Positions 44,517-53,500 of a DNA stretch of 64,000 nt are shown here, piece by piece; position 1 is the stretch's first letter, and each line of letters begins with the position of its first letter. The position numbers and the translations under genes were made by a program. The notes below the pieces were generated by a model. That model was not told the DNA's origin. It was given only the letters and a program-made list of their open reading frames with translations, and did no database searches. Source of the stretch: Persephonella marina EX-H1 (GTDB taxonomy: Bacteria > Aquificota > Aquificia > Aquificales > Hydrogenothermaceae); assembly GCF_000021565.1 (NCBI RefSeq), contig NC_012440.1, forward strand, positions 1,566,210-1,630,209. The letters run 5' to 3'.

Positions 44517-46022
44517 TCAGTACCTTTCAGTCCTTATCTCTTTTATTCTCTTAAAACCTTCAAAAACAAAAATATTATACCTTCTAACAACTTTTCCTCT
44601 GAATCTGACCTCAAATCTCTCATGTTTTATAAGTTTTTTAAAGGAGTTTTTAACCTCTTTCTTTAAGGCCCATTCTGTCACATAAACACCGTAGTAGTTC
44701 TTATCTGCAAATCTGTTAACACCTTCCCACAGATCAAACTGGTTCATTCTTCTCCCAAGGTTTATACAGTAGGTCTGGGGATTGCCCTTAACATAAAAGG
44801 CAAGCTCAGATGCTATATGGTAGCTCTCACTGAATATGAAGTATCTTCCTTCAGGAAGGTCTGATACTATCTCAGACACCCTTTCTCCAAGCTCTTTCCA
44901 GCCTACAAGCCTTTTTGTTGGATCCTTTTCCGGTGGAAGCAGATTTCCAAGACCTATCCTGTCAAGTACAGGTGTATAGAACATTATACCTATTGATATT
45001 AAAGATAAAGTAAACAGTGTTAGAGCTGTTTTGTAAAACTTTTTTAGAAAGATGTAATAAAAGGTAAGTATGTATAGGGTTGCATAACCAAAGGCAGGCC
45101 AGTTAGCCTCAACCCTTTTTTTGAATGCTACATAGAGGAAGAAGAGGAAAACTGTAACAGGAAAGAGCCAGAGGTAGATAACCTCATTTTTATTCCTCTC
45201 TCTAAATCCCTTTATAATCGCGTACAGGAACAGAGGAAAGAGAAAGATAGAGTTTATCGCTATCTGTCCAAGTATATAATCTCCCATATACTGGAATGAT
45301 TTTTTTATTGAGATCTCTTTGATATTTGCCCCTTCAAGTGTTCCAACATGCTTGAATGTTACAAAATCATGCTGGAAGTTCCACACAATAACAGGAATAG
45401 TAAAAAGGGATGCTATAAGGATTGATATATAAAACCATCTCTCCCTGAGTATCTCCCTTTTTTTCAGGAAGACGTATATCAGGGCTGGTGGGAGGAAGAA
45501 AACCATTGAGAACTTGGAAAGAAAACCAAGACCAGCTGACACACCTGTTCCTATCCATAATAAAGGCTTTTTCTCATTTAAAGCCCTGTAGAAAAGCAGA
45601 ACTGTAAGTATCCAGAAGAAAACAAGAGGTGTATCTGTAAGGAATATTATAGATGCTATATTATATCCCACTATACCGTATATGAAGATAGAGCTGAGGA
45701 AGGCGAATATCTCAAGATCTTTTTTATCTTTAAAATGATCCTTGAACACTGTAAAAGTCGTTATATATGTCAGAACAGCTGTTAAAAATCCAAGTATAAC
45801 GGCGTTTATCCTTACACCTATCTCTGTATCCCCTAAAACAGCTGTAGAAAATGCGTTCATGTATGCTATTAAGGGAGGTTTTGAGTAGTAAGACCAGTCA
45901 AGATGCTTTGACCACAGCCAGTACTGTGCTTCTTCTGTTGAAAGATCAATATAACCTGAAAGGATATAAGATATCCTTAAAAATGCTATAAAAAGATGGA
46001 AAGCTATAAGATATTTAAACAT
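44517..46022 (-). CDS. GT39-family membrane glycosyltransferase (second copy)
   Basis: The protein of about 501 residues has about ten membrane helices. The first loop reads LSTEEAQYWLWSKHLDWSYYSKPPLIAY, the GT39/PMT family form, with Glu-Glu in place of Asp-Glu and a conserved PPL. It should transfer a sugar from a polyprenyl-phosphate carrier to an external acceptor. The ATG at 46022, behind AAGGGTG, is preferred over a GTG at 46028. It is only about 20% similar by eye to the GT39 protein at 12380-13984, so they are different branches. Substrate and acceptor are unknown. Confidence 0.82.
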   Translation of the reverse strand: MFKYLIAFHLFIAFLRISYILSGYIDLSTEEAQYWLWSKHLDWSYYSKPPLIAYMNAFSTAVLGDTEIGVRINAVILGFLTAVLTYITTFTVFKDHFKDKKDLEIFAFLSSIFIYGIVGYNIASIIFLTDTPLVFFWILTVLLFYRALNEKKPLLWIGTGVSAGLGFLSKFSMVFFLPPALIYVFLKKREILRERWFYISILIASLFTIPVIVWNFQHDFVTFKHVGTLEGANIKEISIKKSFQYMGDYILGQIAINSIFLFPLFLYAIIKGFRERNKNEVIYLWLFPVTVFLFFLYVAFKKRVEANWPAFGYATLYILTFYYIFLKKFYKTALTLFTLSLISIGIMFYTPVLDRIGLGNLLPPEKDPTKRLVGWKELGERVSEIVSDLPEGRYFIFSESYHIASELAFYVKGNPQTYCINLGRRMNQFDLWEGVNRFADKNYYGVYVTEWALKKEVKNSFKKLIKHERFEVRFRGKVVRRYNIFVFEGFKRIKEIRTERY

Positions 46023-46083
46023 AAGCACCCTTGATATAAGTTATTTTAAGGTCATAAAATTATAGCATCAGCATTGAGAGGTA

Positions 46084-46878
46084 ATGATCTTGATTTATAA
46101 AGCTCTAAGCATAGCAGGTTCTGACAACAGTGGCGGAGCCGGTATCCAGGCTGATCTGAAGGTTTTCTCAGCTTTTGGTGTTTATGGAATGTCTGCTGTT
46201 ACATCAGTTACAGTCCAGAATACACTTGGTGTGAAAGGATCACACCCTGTTCCCTCAGATATTCTTTTTGAACAGATAAAGGCTGTTGTGGAAGATATAG
46301 GTGTTGATGCTTTTAAGACAGGTATGCTTCAGACAGAGGAAAATGTTCTTGCTGTTTATCAGGCTGTTAAGGATCTCAGAATGAAAAATTTTGTGGCAGA
46401 CACAGTTATAAGATCAAAAAACGGTAAGTATCTTCTTGATAAATCAGCTATAGAAACCTTCATTAAAAGGATCGTTCCATTGGCGGATATCATAACACCA
46501 AATATAGATGAGGCTGAGGTTCTGACAGGAATCGAGATAAGATCGGTGGATGATATGATCAGAGCAGCAAAAGAGCTTTACAGGATGGGATCTTCAGCTG
46601 TTGTGGTGAAAGGAGGTCATCTGCCTCAGGGTGACAGGATTGTTGATATTTTTTACAACGGAGATCTTTACACTCTTGAGTATCCTTATGTTAGAACAAA
46701 GAACACACACGGAACAGGCTGTACTTTCTCTGCTGCTATAACAGCATGTCTTGCTAAAGGGTATGATCATCTGAAGGCTGTTAGAGTTGCAAGATCTTAC
46801 ATCCAGGGAGCTATTGAGAACTCGTTAAGTATAGGAAAAGGAACAGGAAGTTTAAACCATTTCTGGACTGTGATATGA
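46084..46878 (+). CDS. thiD: Hydroxymethylpyrimidine/phosphomethylpyrimidine kinase ThiD
   Basis: The 264-residue ribokinase-fold kinase makes HMP-pyrophosphate for thiamine. ALSIAGSDNSGGAGIQADLKVF (near residue 7), VTSVTVQNT, TPNIDEAEVLTG and the anion-hole motif NTHGTGCTFSAAI are complete. The ATG at 46084 follows GAGAGG closely; a TTG two codons on could also serve. The stop overlaps the comF start as ATGA. No other thi genes are in the window. Confidence 0.94.
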   Translation: MILIYKALSIAGSDNSGGAGIQADLKVFSAFGVYGMSAVTSVTVQNTLGVKGSHPVPSDILFEQIKAVVEDIGVDAFKTGMLQTEENVLAVYQAVKDLRMKNFVADTVIRSKNGKYLLDKSAIETFIKRIVPLADIITPNIDEAEVLTGIEIRSVDDMIRAAKELYRMGSSAVVVKGGHLPQGDRIVDIFYNGDLYTLEYPYVRTKNTHGTGCTFSAAITACLAKGYDHLKAVRVARSYIQGAIENSLSIGKGTGSLNHFWTVI

Positions 46879-47546
46879 GATTTTTTCTTAACACCTTATT
46901 CCCTGCAAGATGTATTGTATGCGGTGAGGTTTTTTACTACAGTGATCAGAATGTTGTGTGTGAGTACTGTATCCACTCTATAAATCAGGAGGATCTGGAA
47001 TACCGTCACAGCTGCGGAAAGAAAAACAGAAACTGTCAGGGATGTTTAACAAAGAGAATTTTTAAGGATATAAGGGTTTTTAAAAGGGCGGATAAAAGTA
47101 TACTGAAGATGATATCAGCTTATAAGTTCAGAAGTATAAAGGCTCTTTCAAAGGTTCTGGCAGAAATTATAAAGGATGATATCAGGTATTACTGTGAGAC
47201 TGAAGGTATAGATCTTGTGACTTATGTTCCGGTTCATAAAAAGGTTCTTAAAGAAAGGGGATACAACCATCTTTATCTTATTCTTAAGGAGATATTCCCT
47301 GAACTGTATATATCTGAGATAGTTAAGAAGATTAGAAACACATCTTTTCAGGCAGAGCTTTCTGCGTTGGAAAGGGAGGAAAATCTTAAAGATGCATTCA
47401 GAATTGAAGATCTGGATACTGTAAGAGATAAAAGAGTTCTTGTATTTGATGACATACTGACAACAGGGAGTACATTGAGGCAGATCTACAGGGAGATAAG
47501 AAAAGGAAAACCCAGGGAGATATACGGTTACGTTATAGCAAGGTAG
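46875..47546 (+). CDS. comF: ComF-family phosphoribosyltransferase-like protein
   Basis: The 223-residue protein has an N-terminal zinc-finger region with four or more Cys pairs (CIVCGEVF, CEYCIH, CGKKNRNCQGC). It has a C-terminal phosphoribosyltransferase fold with YVPVHKKVLKERGYNHL and the PRPP loop VLVFDDILTTGST. ComF is needed for DNA uptake in naturally competent bacteria, including import of single strands and possibly recombination; its enzymatic role is unknown. It is translationally coupled to thiD. Confidence 0.9.
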   Translation: MRFFLNTLFPARCIVCGEVFYYSDQNVVCEYCIHSINQEDLEYRHSCGKKNRNCQGCLTKRIFKDIRVFKRADKSILKMISAYKFRSIKALSKVLAEIIKDDIRYYCETEGIDLVTYVPVHKKVLKERGYNHLYLILKEIFPELYISEIVKKIRNTSFQAELSALEREENLKDAFRIEDLDTVRDKRVLVFDDILTTGSTLRQIYREIRKGKPREIYGYVIAR

Positions 47547-47590
47547 CTGTGATAAAATATTGGAAATCTGAAAGGCAGGAGGATCTTACA

Positions 47591-48901
47591 TTGAAAATCA
47601 CAGTTATAGGTGCAGGTTATGTTGGCCTTGTAACAGCTGCATGTTTTGCTGACCTTGGAAATGAGGTTTTATGTGTTGAGAAGGTCTCATCTAAACTTGA
47701 AAAGCTGTGTAGAGGAATATCACCTATCTATGAGCCCGGACTTTCTGAGATGCTACAGAGAAATATAAAAGAAGGGAGGATACAGTTTACAGATAGAATA
47801 GAGGAAGGTGTCAGATTTTCCGATGTTATATTTCTCTGTGTTGGTACGCCTCAGGGTGAGGATGGAAAGGCTGATCTTTCGCAGGTAGAGGAGGCATCAA
47901 GACAGATAGCCCAGAATATGACGGACTATAAACTTATAATAGAGAAATCAACAGTTCCTGTTAATACACACCAGTGGGTAAAGAAGACAGTCAAAAGGTA
48001 TATAAAGGATAAATCAATAGATTTTGATGTGGCATCAAACCCTGAGTTTCTCAGGGAAGGGTCAGCTATATACGATTTTATGAATCCTGACAGAATAGTT
48101 GTTGGTGTAGAATCTGAGAGAGCTAGAAAAATTATGGAGGAGCTTTACAGACCGTTTACAGAGAAAGGATTCCCTCTTCTGATAACAACACCTGCAGCTG
48201 CTGAGCTTATAAAACATGCATCAAACTCATTCCTTGCAATGAAGATATCTTACATAAATATGATTGCCGATCTATGTGAGAAAGTTGGGGCTGATATAAA
48301 TGAGGTTGCTGATGGGATGGGATATGACAAAAGGATAGGAAGGGACTTTCTCAATGCTGGAATAGGTTACGGTGGGAGCTGTTTCCCTAAGGATGTCCAG
48401 GCGTTTATAAAGATAGCTGAGGATCACGGACTTGATTTTGGACTGTTAAAAGAGACAGAAAAGATAAATAGATCAAGAAGGAGAAAGTTTTTAGACAGGA
48501 TAGAGGATGTTCTCTGGATAAGTAAGGATAAGAATATAGCTGTATGGGGACTTGCATTTAAGCCTAATACAGATGATATAAGAGAAGCTCCTTCAATAGA
48601 TATAGTTAGAGAGCTTGACAGACTCGGTGCAAATCTGAGGCTTTATGATCCTAAAGCTATGGAGAATTTCAGATATTTATTCCCTGAAAAAGAGAATATA
48701 TCTTATGTTGAAGATATGTATGATGCTTTAAAGGATGCTGATGCACTTCTTATAATAACAGAGTGGGATCAGTTTAAAAATGCTGATCTTGATAGGGTGA
48801 AACAGCTTATGAGACTTCCTATAGTTATTGATGGAAGAAATGTTTACGATCCAAAAATGATGAAAGAGAAAGGGTTTGAGTACTACTCAATAGGAAGGTA
48901 G
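47591..48901 (+). CDS. ugd: UDP-glucose 6-dehydrogenase
   Basis: The 436-residue NAD-dependent enzyme oxidises UDP-glucose to UDP-glucuronate for surface polysaccharide. ITVIGAGYVGLVTAACFADLG begins the NAD domain, and GIGYGGSCFPKDVQAF has the catalytic Cys and NPEFLREG the conserved loop. I chose the TTG at 47591 with AGGAGG 9 bp upstream, because a GTG 14 codons earlier adds residues that do not match the family. The end overlaps a stem-loop shared with the convergent permease gene. Confidence 0.93.
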   Translation: MKITVIGAGYVGLVTAACFADLGNEVLCVEKVSSKLEKLCRGISPIYEPGLSEMLQRNIKEGRIQFTDRIEEGVRFSDVIFLCVGTPQGEDGKADLSQVEEASRQIAQNMTDYKLIIEKSTVPVNTHQWVKKTVKRYIKDKSIDFDVASNPEFLREGSAIYDFMNPDRIVVGVESERARKIMEELYRPFTEKGFPLLITTPAAAELIKHASNSFLAMKISYINMIADLCEKVGADINEVADGMGYDKRIGRDFLNAGIGYGGSCFPKDVQAFIKIAEDHGLDFGLLKETEKINRSRRRKFLDRIEDVLWISKDKNIAVWGLAFKPNTDDIREAPSIDIVRELDRLGANLRLYDPKAMENFRYLFPEKENISYVEDMYDALKDADALLIITEWDQFKNADLDRVKQLMRLPIVIDGRNVYDPKMMKEKGFEYYSIGR

Positions 48902-48919
48902 GGGTTTATGCCCCTTCCT
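48892..48919. terminator. Bidirectional stem-loop between ugd and the AI-2E permease gene
   Basis: GGGG (48901-48904) pairs with CCCC (48911-48914), and AGGAA (48892-48896) with TTCCT (48915-48919), with a 4-nt bulge and a 6-nt loop. It overlaps both stop codons of the convergent genes. No T run follows on either strand, so its strength as a terminator is uncertain. Confidence 0.5.
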
Positions 48920-49937
48920 CTCTTCTCACCTCACTGTCCATAAGTATAGCTATCCATCTTGTTTCTTCTCTTAGCTCAAATGCCATCTTTGCTATAACTG
49001 TAAGTGGAATTGAAAGGAACATACCAACAGTTCCAAGAACCCAACCCCAGAAAACAAGTGAGAGTAAAACAACAAGTGGGGAGAGACCTACACCTTTCCC
49101 CATAAATCTCGGCTCAATAATATTCCCTATAATCATGTTTATGGTCAGATACCAGACAGCAACAATAAGTGATAAAGGAATTCCACCGTCTATAAGGGCG
49201 ATTATAACAGGAGGTATGGCAGCTATTATTGATCCAATTGTAGGTATAAAGTTAAGCAGAAATGTGAGAACGCCCCATAAAAGTGCAAAATCAATACCGA
49301 ATATAAAAAGAAATATCCATGCGAAGAAGCCTGTAAATATTGATACAACAGTTTTTATCTTCATATACTTTATGACACTTTCAAAAAACTGATCCACAAG
49401 TAAGGATGCCTTTCTTCCCTTTGATATCATCTTTATCTTCTGTGAGAACATATCACTTTCAAGGAGAATGAACACAGCGAGTATGATGATAAACACAGCA
49501 TTCGCAAGTATATTCCCAAAGCTGAGAAGTGAGTTTGACATAAACTGGAGGATCATATTCGGGTTTAGAAGATCAAGGTTTATATTCTCTGGAAGGTGAA
49601 AACCAAACTTCTGGAGGAATTTCTGTCCCTCATCCATGTACAGATTTAATTTCTGCTGGTAATCGCCAAGATTTTTTCTCAGCTCATCAACAGATGTGAC
49701 TATAGTTAAGGCTAAAAGATAAACAACAAGAAGATTTATAAAAAGAATTATAAGCAGGGATATCCATTTTGGTATCTTTAGTGCGTTCAGATGTTTAAAG
49801 ACAGGCAGAAACATTATGGCGAAGAATAGAGCAAGTAAAAACTGAACAACAAATTCCTGTGCAGCTTTAAGGCCTGCAATAATAACAACAACCGAGGCTA
49901 TAGATATTAAAGTTGTAGAGATAGGCGATCTGTTCAT
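48906..49937 (-). CDS. AI-2E family transporter (PerM/YdiK type)
   Basis: The 343-residue membrane protein of the PerM/AI-2E exporter superfamily has about seven to eight hydrophobic segments and a central helical stretch with a [20 protein letters not shown] pattern. The C-terminal half holds [19 protein letters not shown], then the [31 protein letters not shown] segment, the family hallmark. Members include TqsA (autoinducer-2 export) and Na+/H+ antiporter-like proteins. Substrate cannot be told. It is convergent with ugd and shares the stem-loop. Confidence 0.87.
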   Translation of the reverse strand: [343 protein letters not shown]

Positions 49938-49963
49938 ACTATAAAAATAGTATAAAAATAAAT

Positions 49964-49984
49964 AAAAGCGGAAGAACCGCTTTT
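49964..49984 (-). terminator. Terminator of speD
   Basis: AAAAGCGG (49964-49971) and CCGCTTTT (49977-49984) form an 8-bp stem with a 5-nt loop, followed on the minus strand by a T-rich stretch. It begins at the speD stop codon and is a good Rho-independent terminator. Confidence 0.8.
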
Positions 49985-50384
49985 AAACAGTTTCAAGCTC
50001 TATCTTTTCAATATGGGTAGCTTCTTTATGAACAGGTACTGTGCCCCTCTCAGCAACCTTTTCGTCAATTCTCTTAGGCTTGAGAACCTTAAGTATGTAC
50101 TCCATGGCTTTAAATGTTTTTTCCTTACCACCACAGGTATAAACATCAATTGCAGCGTAGCCATGTTCCGGCCATGTGTGGATTGAGATGTGTGATTCTT
50201 CAAGAAGGATTACGCCTGTAGCTCCGTGGGGATAAAATTGATGAAAGTGTGAAGATAATTTACTTAGACCTGCGTACTTTACAGCTCCTTCAAGGAGCTC
50301 TCTTACGTCCTCAACATGGTCAATTTTGTCAAATTCAACGCCGTAAAGGTCCGCTAGGATATGCAGTCCGAGGGTTTTTTCCAT
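49983..50384 (-). CDS. speD: S-adenosylmethionine decarboxylase proenzyme
   Basis: The 133-residue class 1B proenzyme (SpeD/SpeH type) makes decarboxylated SAM for spermidine. Self-cleavage at Ser64 in LEESHISIHTWPE makes the pyruvoyl group, and Cys84 in YTCGG is the proton donor. LHILADLYGVEFDKID is the usual N-terminus. The ATG at 50384 has TGGAGG 7 bp upstream. The start is overlapped, in another frame, by a short leader reading frame with its own strong ribosome binding site. The promoter overlaps that of metH, which is divergent. Confidence 0.95.
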   Translation of the reverse strand: MEKTLGLHILADLYGVEFDKIDHVEDVRELLEGAVKYAGLSKLSSHFHQFYPHGATGVILLEESHISIHTWPEHGYAAIDVYTCGGKEKTFKAMEYILKVLKPKRIDEKVAERGTVPVHKEATHIEKIELETV

Positions 50385-50446
50385 TTTCTATCCTCCAATC
50401 TTATTTTTTCGATGGTGAAATGTTGCGTCGGGCTACTACTGCCCAT
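50354..50446 (-). CDS. Candidate short leader peptide gene overlapping the speD start
   Basis: An ATG at 50446 with a strong AAAGGAGG site (50456-50463, spacing about 9) opens a 30-codon frame starting MGSSSPTQHFTI and ending at TAG 50356-50354. It lies in a different frame from speD and runs 31 bp past the speD start. Ribosomes finishing it would clear and perhaps occlude or deliver to the speD start. A small GGGC/GCCC stem (50430-50444) covers its first codons. I do not recognise the peptide. It could be a translated regulator of speD or a chance frame. Confidence 0.45.
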   Translation of the reverse strand: MGSSSPTQHFTIEKIRLEDRKWKKPSDCIS

Positions 50447-50475
50447 GATAAAAAACCTCCTTTGATGGGTTAATT

Positions 50476-50503
50476 TTGACAAAAATGGAATATATATTAT
50501 AAG
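50476..50503 (+). promoter_or_regulatory. Promoter of metH
   Basis: TTGACA (50476-50481), a 16-nt spacer and TATAAG (50498-50503) form a strong sigma-70 element, giving a leader of about 60 nt before metH. The -10 overlaps the -10 of the divergent speD promoter. Confidence 0.65.
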
Positions 50504-50525
50504 TTAATTTTTTTTAAAATATCAA
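50496..50525 (-). promoter_or_regulatory. Promoter of speD and its leader frame
   Basis: On the minus strand TTGATA (50520-50525), an 18-nt spacer and TATAAT (50496-50501) form a good sigma-70 element. The -10 overlaps the metH -10 on the other strand, so the two promoters should compete for RNA polymerase. Confidence 0.55.
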
Positions 50526-50568
50526 TATTAAAAGTAGCGAATATAAAAAATTTTGCAAGGAGATATTA

Positions 50569-53500
50569 ATGAAAAGTATAAGGGATCTGATAGGAAAGAA
50601 GGTTCTTGTTATAGATGGCGCTATGGGGACGATGATCCAGTCTATGATAATCCCGATGGAAGCATGGGAAGGTAAGACTGGATGTAATGAGATTCTCAAT
50701 GTTACAGCTCCAGATGTAATCAGATCGATCCATGAAAAGTATGCATTGGCCGGAGCTGATCTTATAAAAACGAATACATTTGGTGCTCTTCCGTGGGTTC
50801 TGGAAGAGTACGGGATATCTGATAGAGCTTACGAACTTTCAAAAGCGGGAGCCGAACTTGTAAGACAGGTATGTGATAAGTACTCAACACCGGAAAAACC
50901 AAGATTTGTTGCAGGATCACTCGGTCCCGGGACGAAACTTCCCTCACTTGGTCATATAGATTATGATGAGATGTACGAAGGTTACAGGATATCAGCTAAA
51001 GGGCTTATTGACGGTGGAGTTGATATCTTCTTACTTGAGACCTTTCAGGATCCCCTCCAGATAAAAGCTGCCTTACATGCTGTTCAGGATACAGCGGAGG
51101 AATACGGAAAGGATATACCTGTTATGGTCTCTGCCACTATAGAGCTGACAGGAACGATGCTTATAGGAACAGATGTTCAGACACTTGCGGTTATTATGGA
51201 GCCTTTTGATATTCTCACACTCGGGTTTAACTGTGGGACAGGACCTGACCAGATAGAGAGCCACCTTAAAAAGCTTTCTCAGGTATGGGATGGATATATA
51301 TCTATACACTCAAATGCGGGACTTCCAGAGAACAGGGGAGGACATACATACTATCCTATGGGTGCAGAGGAGTTTGCTGATAAGGAGAGCAGATTCCTTG
51401 ATTTTGATGGTGTTGCTGTAGTTGGAGGCTGCTGTGGAACAACACCTGCCCATATAAAAGCCCTTGCAGAAAAGGTTAAAGATAAAAAACCAAAGCCACC
51501 CAAAGGAAACCAGCCCAGAGCTTTAGCCTCATTATACGGTATACAGCCTTTAAAACAGGAGCCTCCTCCATTTTTAGTTGGTGAAAGAACAAACGCAACA
51601 GGGTCTAAAAAGTTCAGGGAACTTCTTTTAAGTGAGGATTACGACGGGATACTATCAGTTGCGCAGGATCAGGTTAAGGCTGGAGCACATGCCCTTGATG
51701 TGTCTGTCAATTTTGCAGGCAGAGATGAGATAAAGGATATGAAGGCTGTTATAAGCCGTTTCAATGAGAAGATCCCAATACCACTTATGCCTGACTCAAC
51801 ACAGCCTTCCGCACTGGAAACAGCACTTAAATGTATAGGTGGAAGACCTATATTGAACTCGGCAAACCTTGAGGATGGGGAGGAGAGGTTTAACAGGATA
51901 TGTCAGCTTGCAAAAAGGTACGGTGCTGCCCTTGTTCTTCTGACGATAGATGAGAAAGGGATGGCAAAGACAAAGGAGAGAAAGGTTGAGATAGCTGAGA
52001 GGATGTACAGGATAGCAACAGAAAAACATGGTATAAATCCGGGAGATCTTGTGTTTGATGTTCTCACATTTACTGTAGGCTCAGGTGATGAGGAGTACAG
52101 AGATGCTGCTGTTCATACGATAGAGGCTATAAAAGAGATAAAGGAAAAACATCCGGAAGTCGGTTTTGTTCTTGGAATATCAAATGTTTCATTCGGTCTT
52201 GATAAGACAGCAAGGAAGTATCTTAACTCTGTTTTCCTCCACCACTGTGTAGAAGCTGGACTGACAATGGCTATCATAAATCCGAAACATCTTATACCTT
52301 ACTACAGAATTTCTGAGGAAGACAGGAAGATATGTGAGAACCTTCTGTTTAATATATGGGAGGATGGGGAAGATCCTCTGTTCAGGTTCATACAGCATTT
52401 CTCAAAAACTGAAAGGAAGGATACTGGGGAAGATCAGGACGATTTTTCCGATCTTCCTGTTGAGGAAAGGATAAAGAAACTTCTTATTGATGGTGAGAAG
52501 GAAAAGTTAATAAAAACGGTTGAGGAGGCGAGACACAGTATACCTCCTGAAAAGATAATAAACGAGGTACTTATTGATGCGATGAAGGTTGTTGGTGATC
52601 TTTTCGGTGAAGGTAAAATGCAGCTTCCTTTTGTTCTCCAGTCTGCTGAGGCTATGAAAGCTGCTGTTGATTATCTGAACCAGTACCTTCCAAAGAAAAA
52701 GAAGGAAAAGGAGACAACACTTATACTCGGAACTGTGAAAGGGGATGTTCACGATGTTGGTAAAAACCTTGTTGATATCATTCTTACAAATAATGGGTTT
52801 AAGGTTGTAAATATAGGGATAAAGGCTGAGCTTGAAGATTTTATAAAAGCCTACAAAGAACACAATGCTGATGCTATAGGTATGAGCGGACTTCTTGTTA
52901 AATCAACGCTTGAGATGAAGAACAACCTTGAGGAGATGAGAAAGAGAGGAATTAACGTTCCTGTCTTACTTGGTGGAGCTGCACTTAATAAGAGTTTTGT
53001 TGATCAGTACTGCAGACCTGTTTATGACGGCCCTGTATTTTACTGCAGGGATGCCTTTGATGGTATAGAGGCTATGTCAAGGATAGAAAGATGGGATGGG
53101 ATTTCTCCACTTGATACAGACCTTGGGCATAAAGGGGAGGAAGAGGTAAAACCTGAGATTAAAGAGGAAGTGGAAATCCCACCTTTATCACAGATAAAAA
53201 TGCCTGACAGATCTGTCCCTGTTCCTGTCCCTCCTTTCTGGGGAAGAAAGGTGTGGGTTTATCCTGATATGGAGGATAAGAATTTTTACAGGTATATACA
53301 GGAGCTTGCATTTAGATGGATAAATAAGGGTAGTCTATTTAAAAGAGCCTGGGGTTACACAAGGGGAGGAAAGAGTAAAGAGGAGTACGAGAGAATAAAA
53401 AAGGAAGAGGTAATACCTGCTTTTGAAAGATTAAAAGAGCTTTTAATAAATGAGGATATATTCCAGCCTAAAATAATATACGGATACTGGCCGTGTAGAT

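Noticed and set aside
50000-50203. Leftward frame inside speD with a peptide beginning MKNHTSQSTHG
   Set aside because: It lies in another frame inside a well-supported speD, has no ribosome binding site and no known family pattern.
50408-50463. Possible SAM riboswitch upstream of speD
   Set aside because: The leader has only one short GGGC/GCCC stem and lacks the kink-turn, junction or pseudoknot sequences of SAM-I, SAM-II or SAM-III classes.
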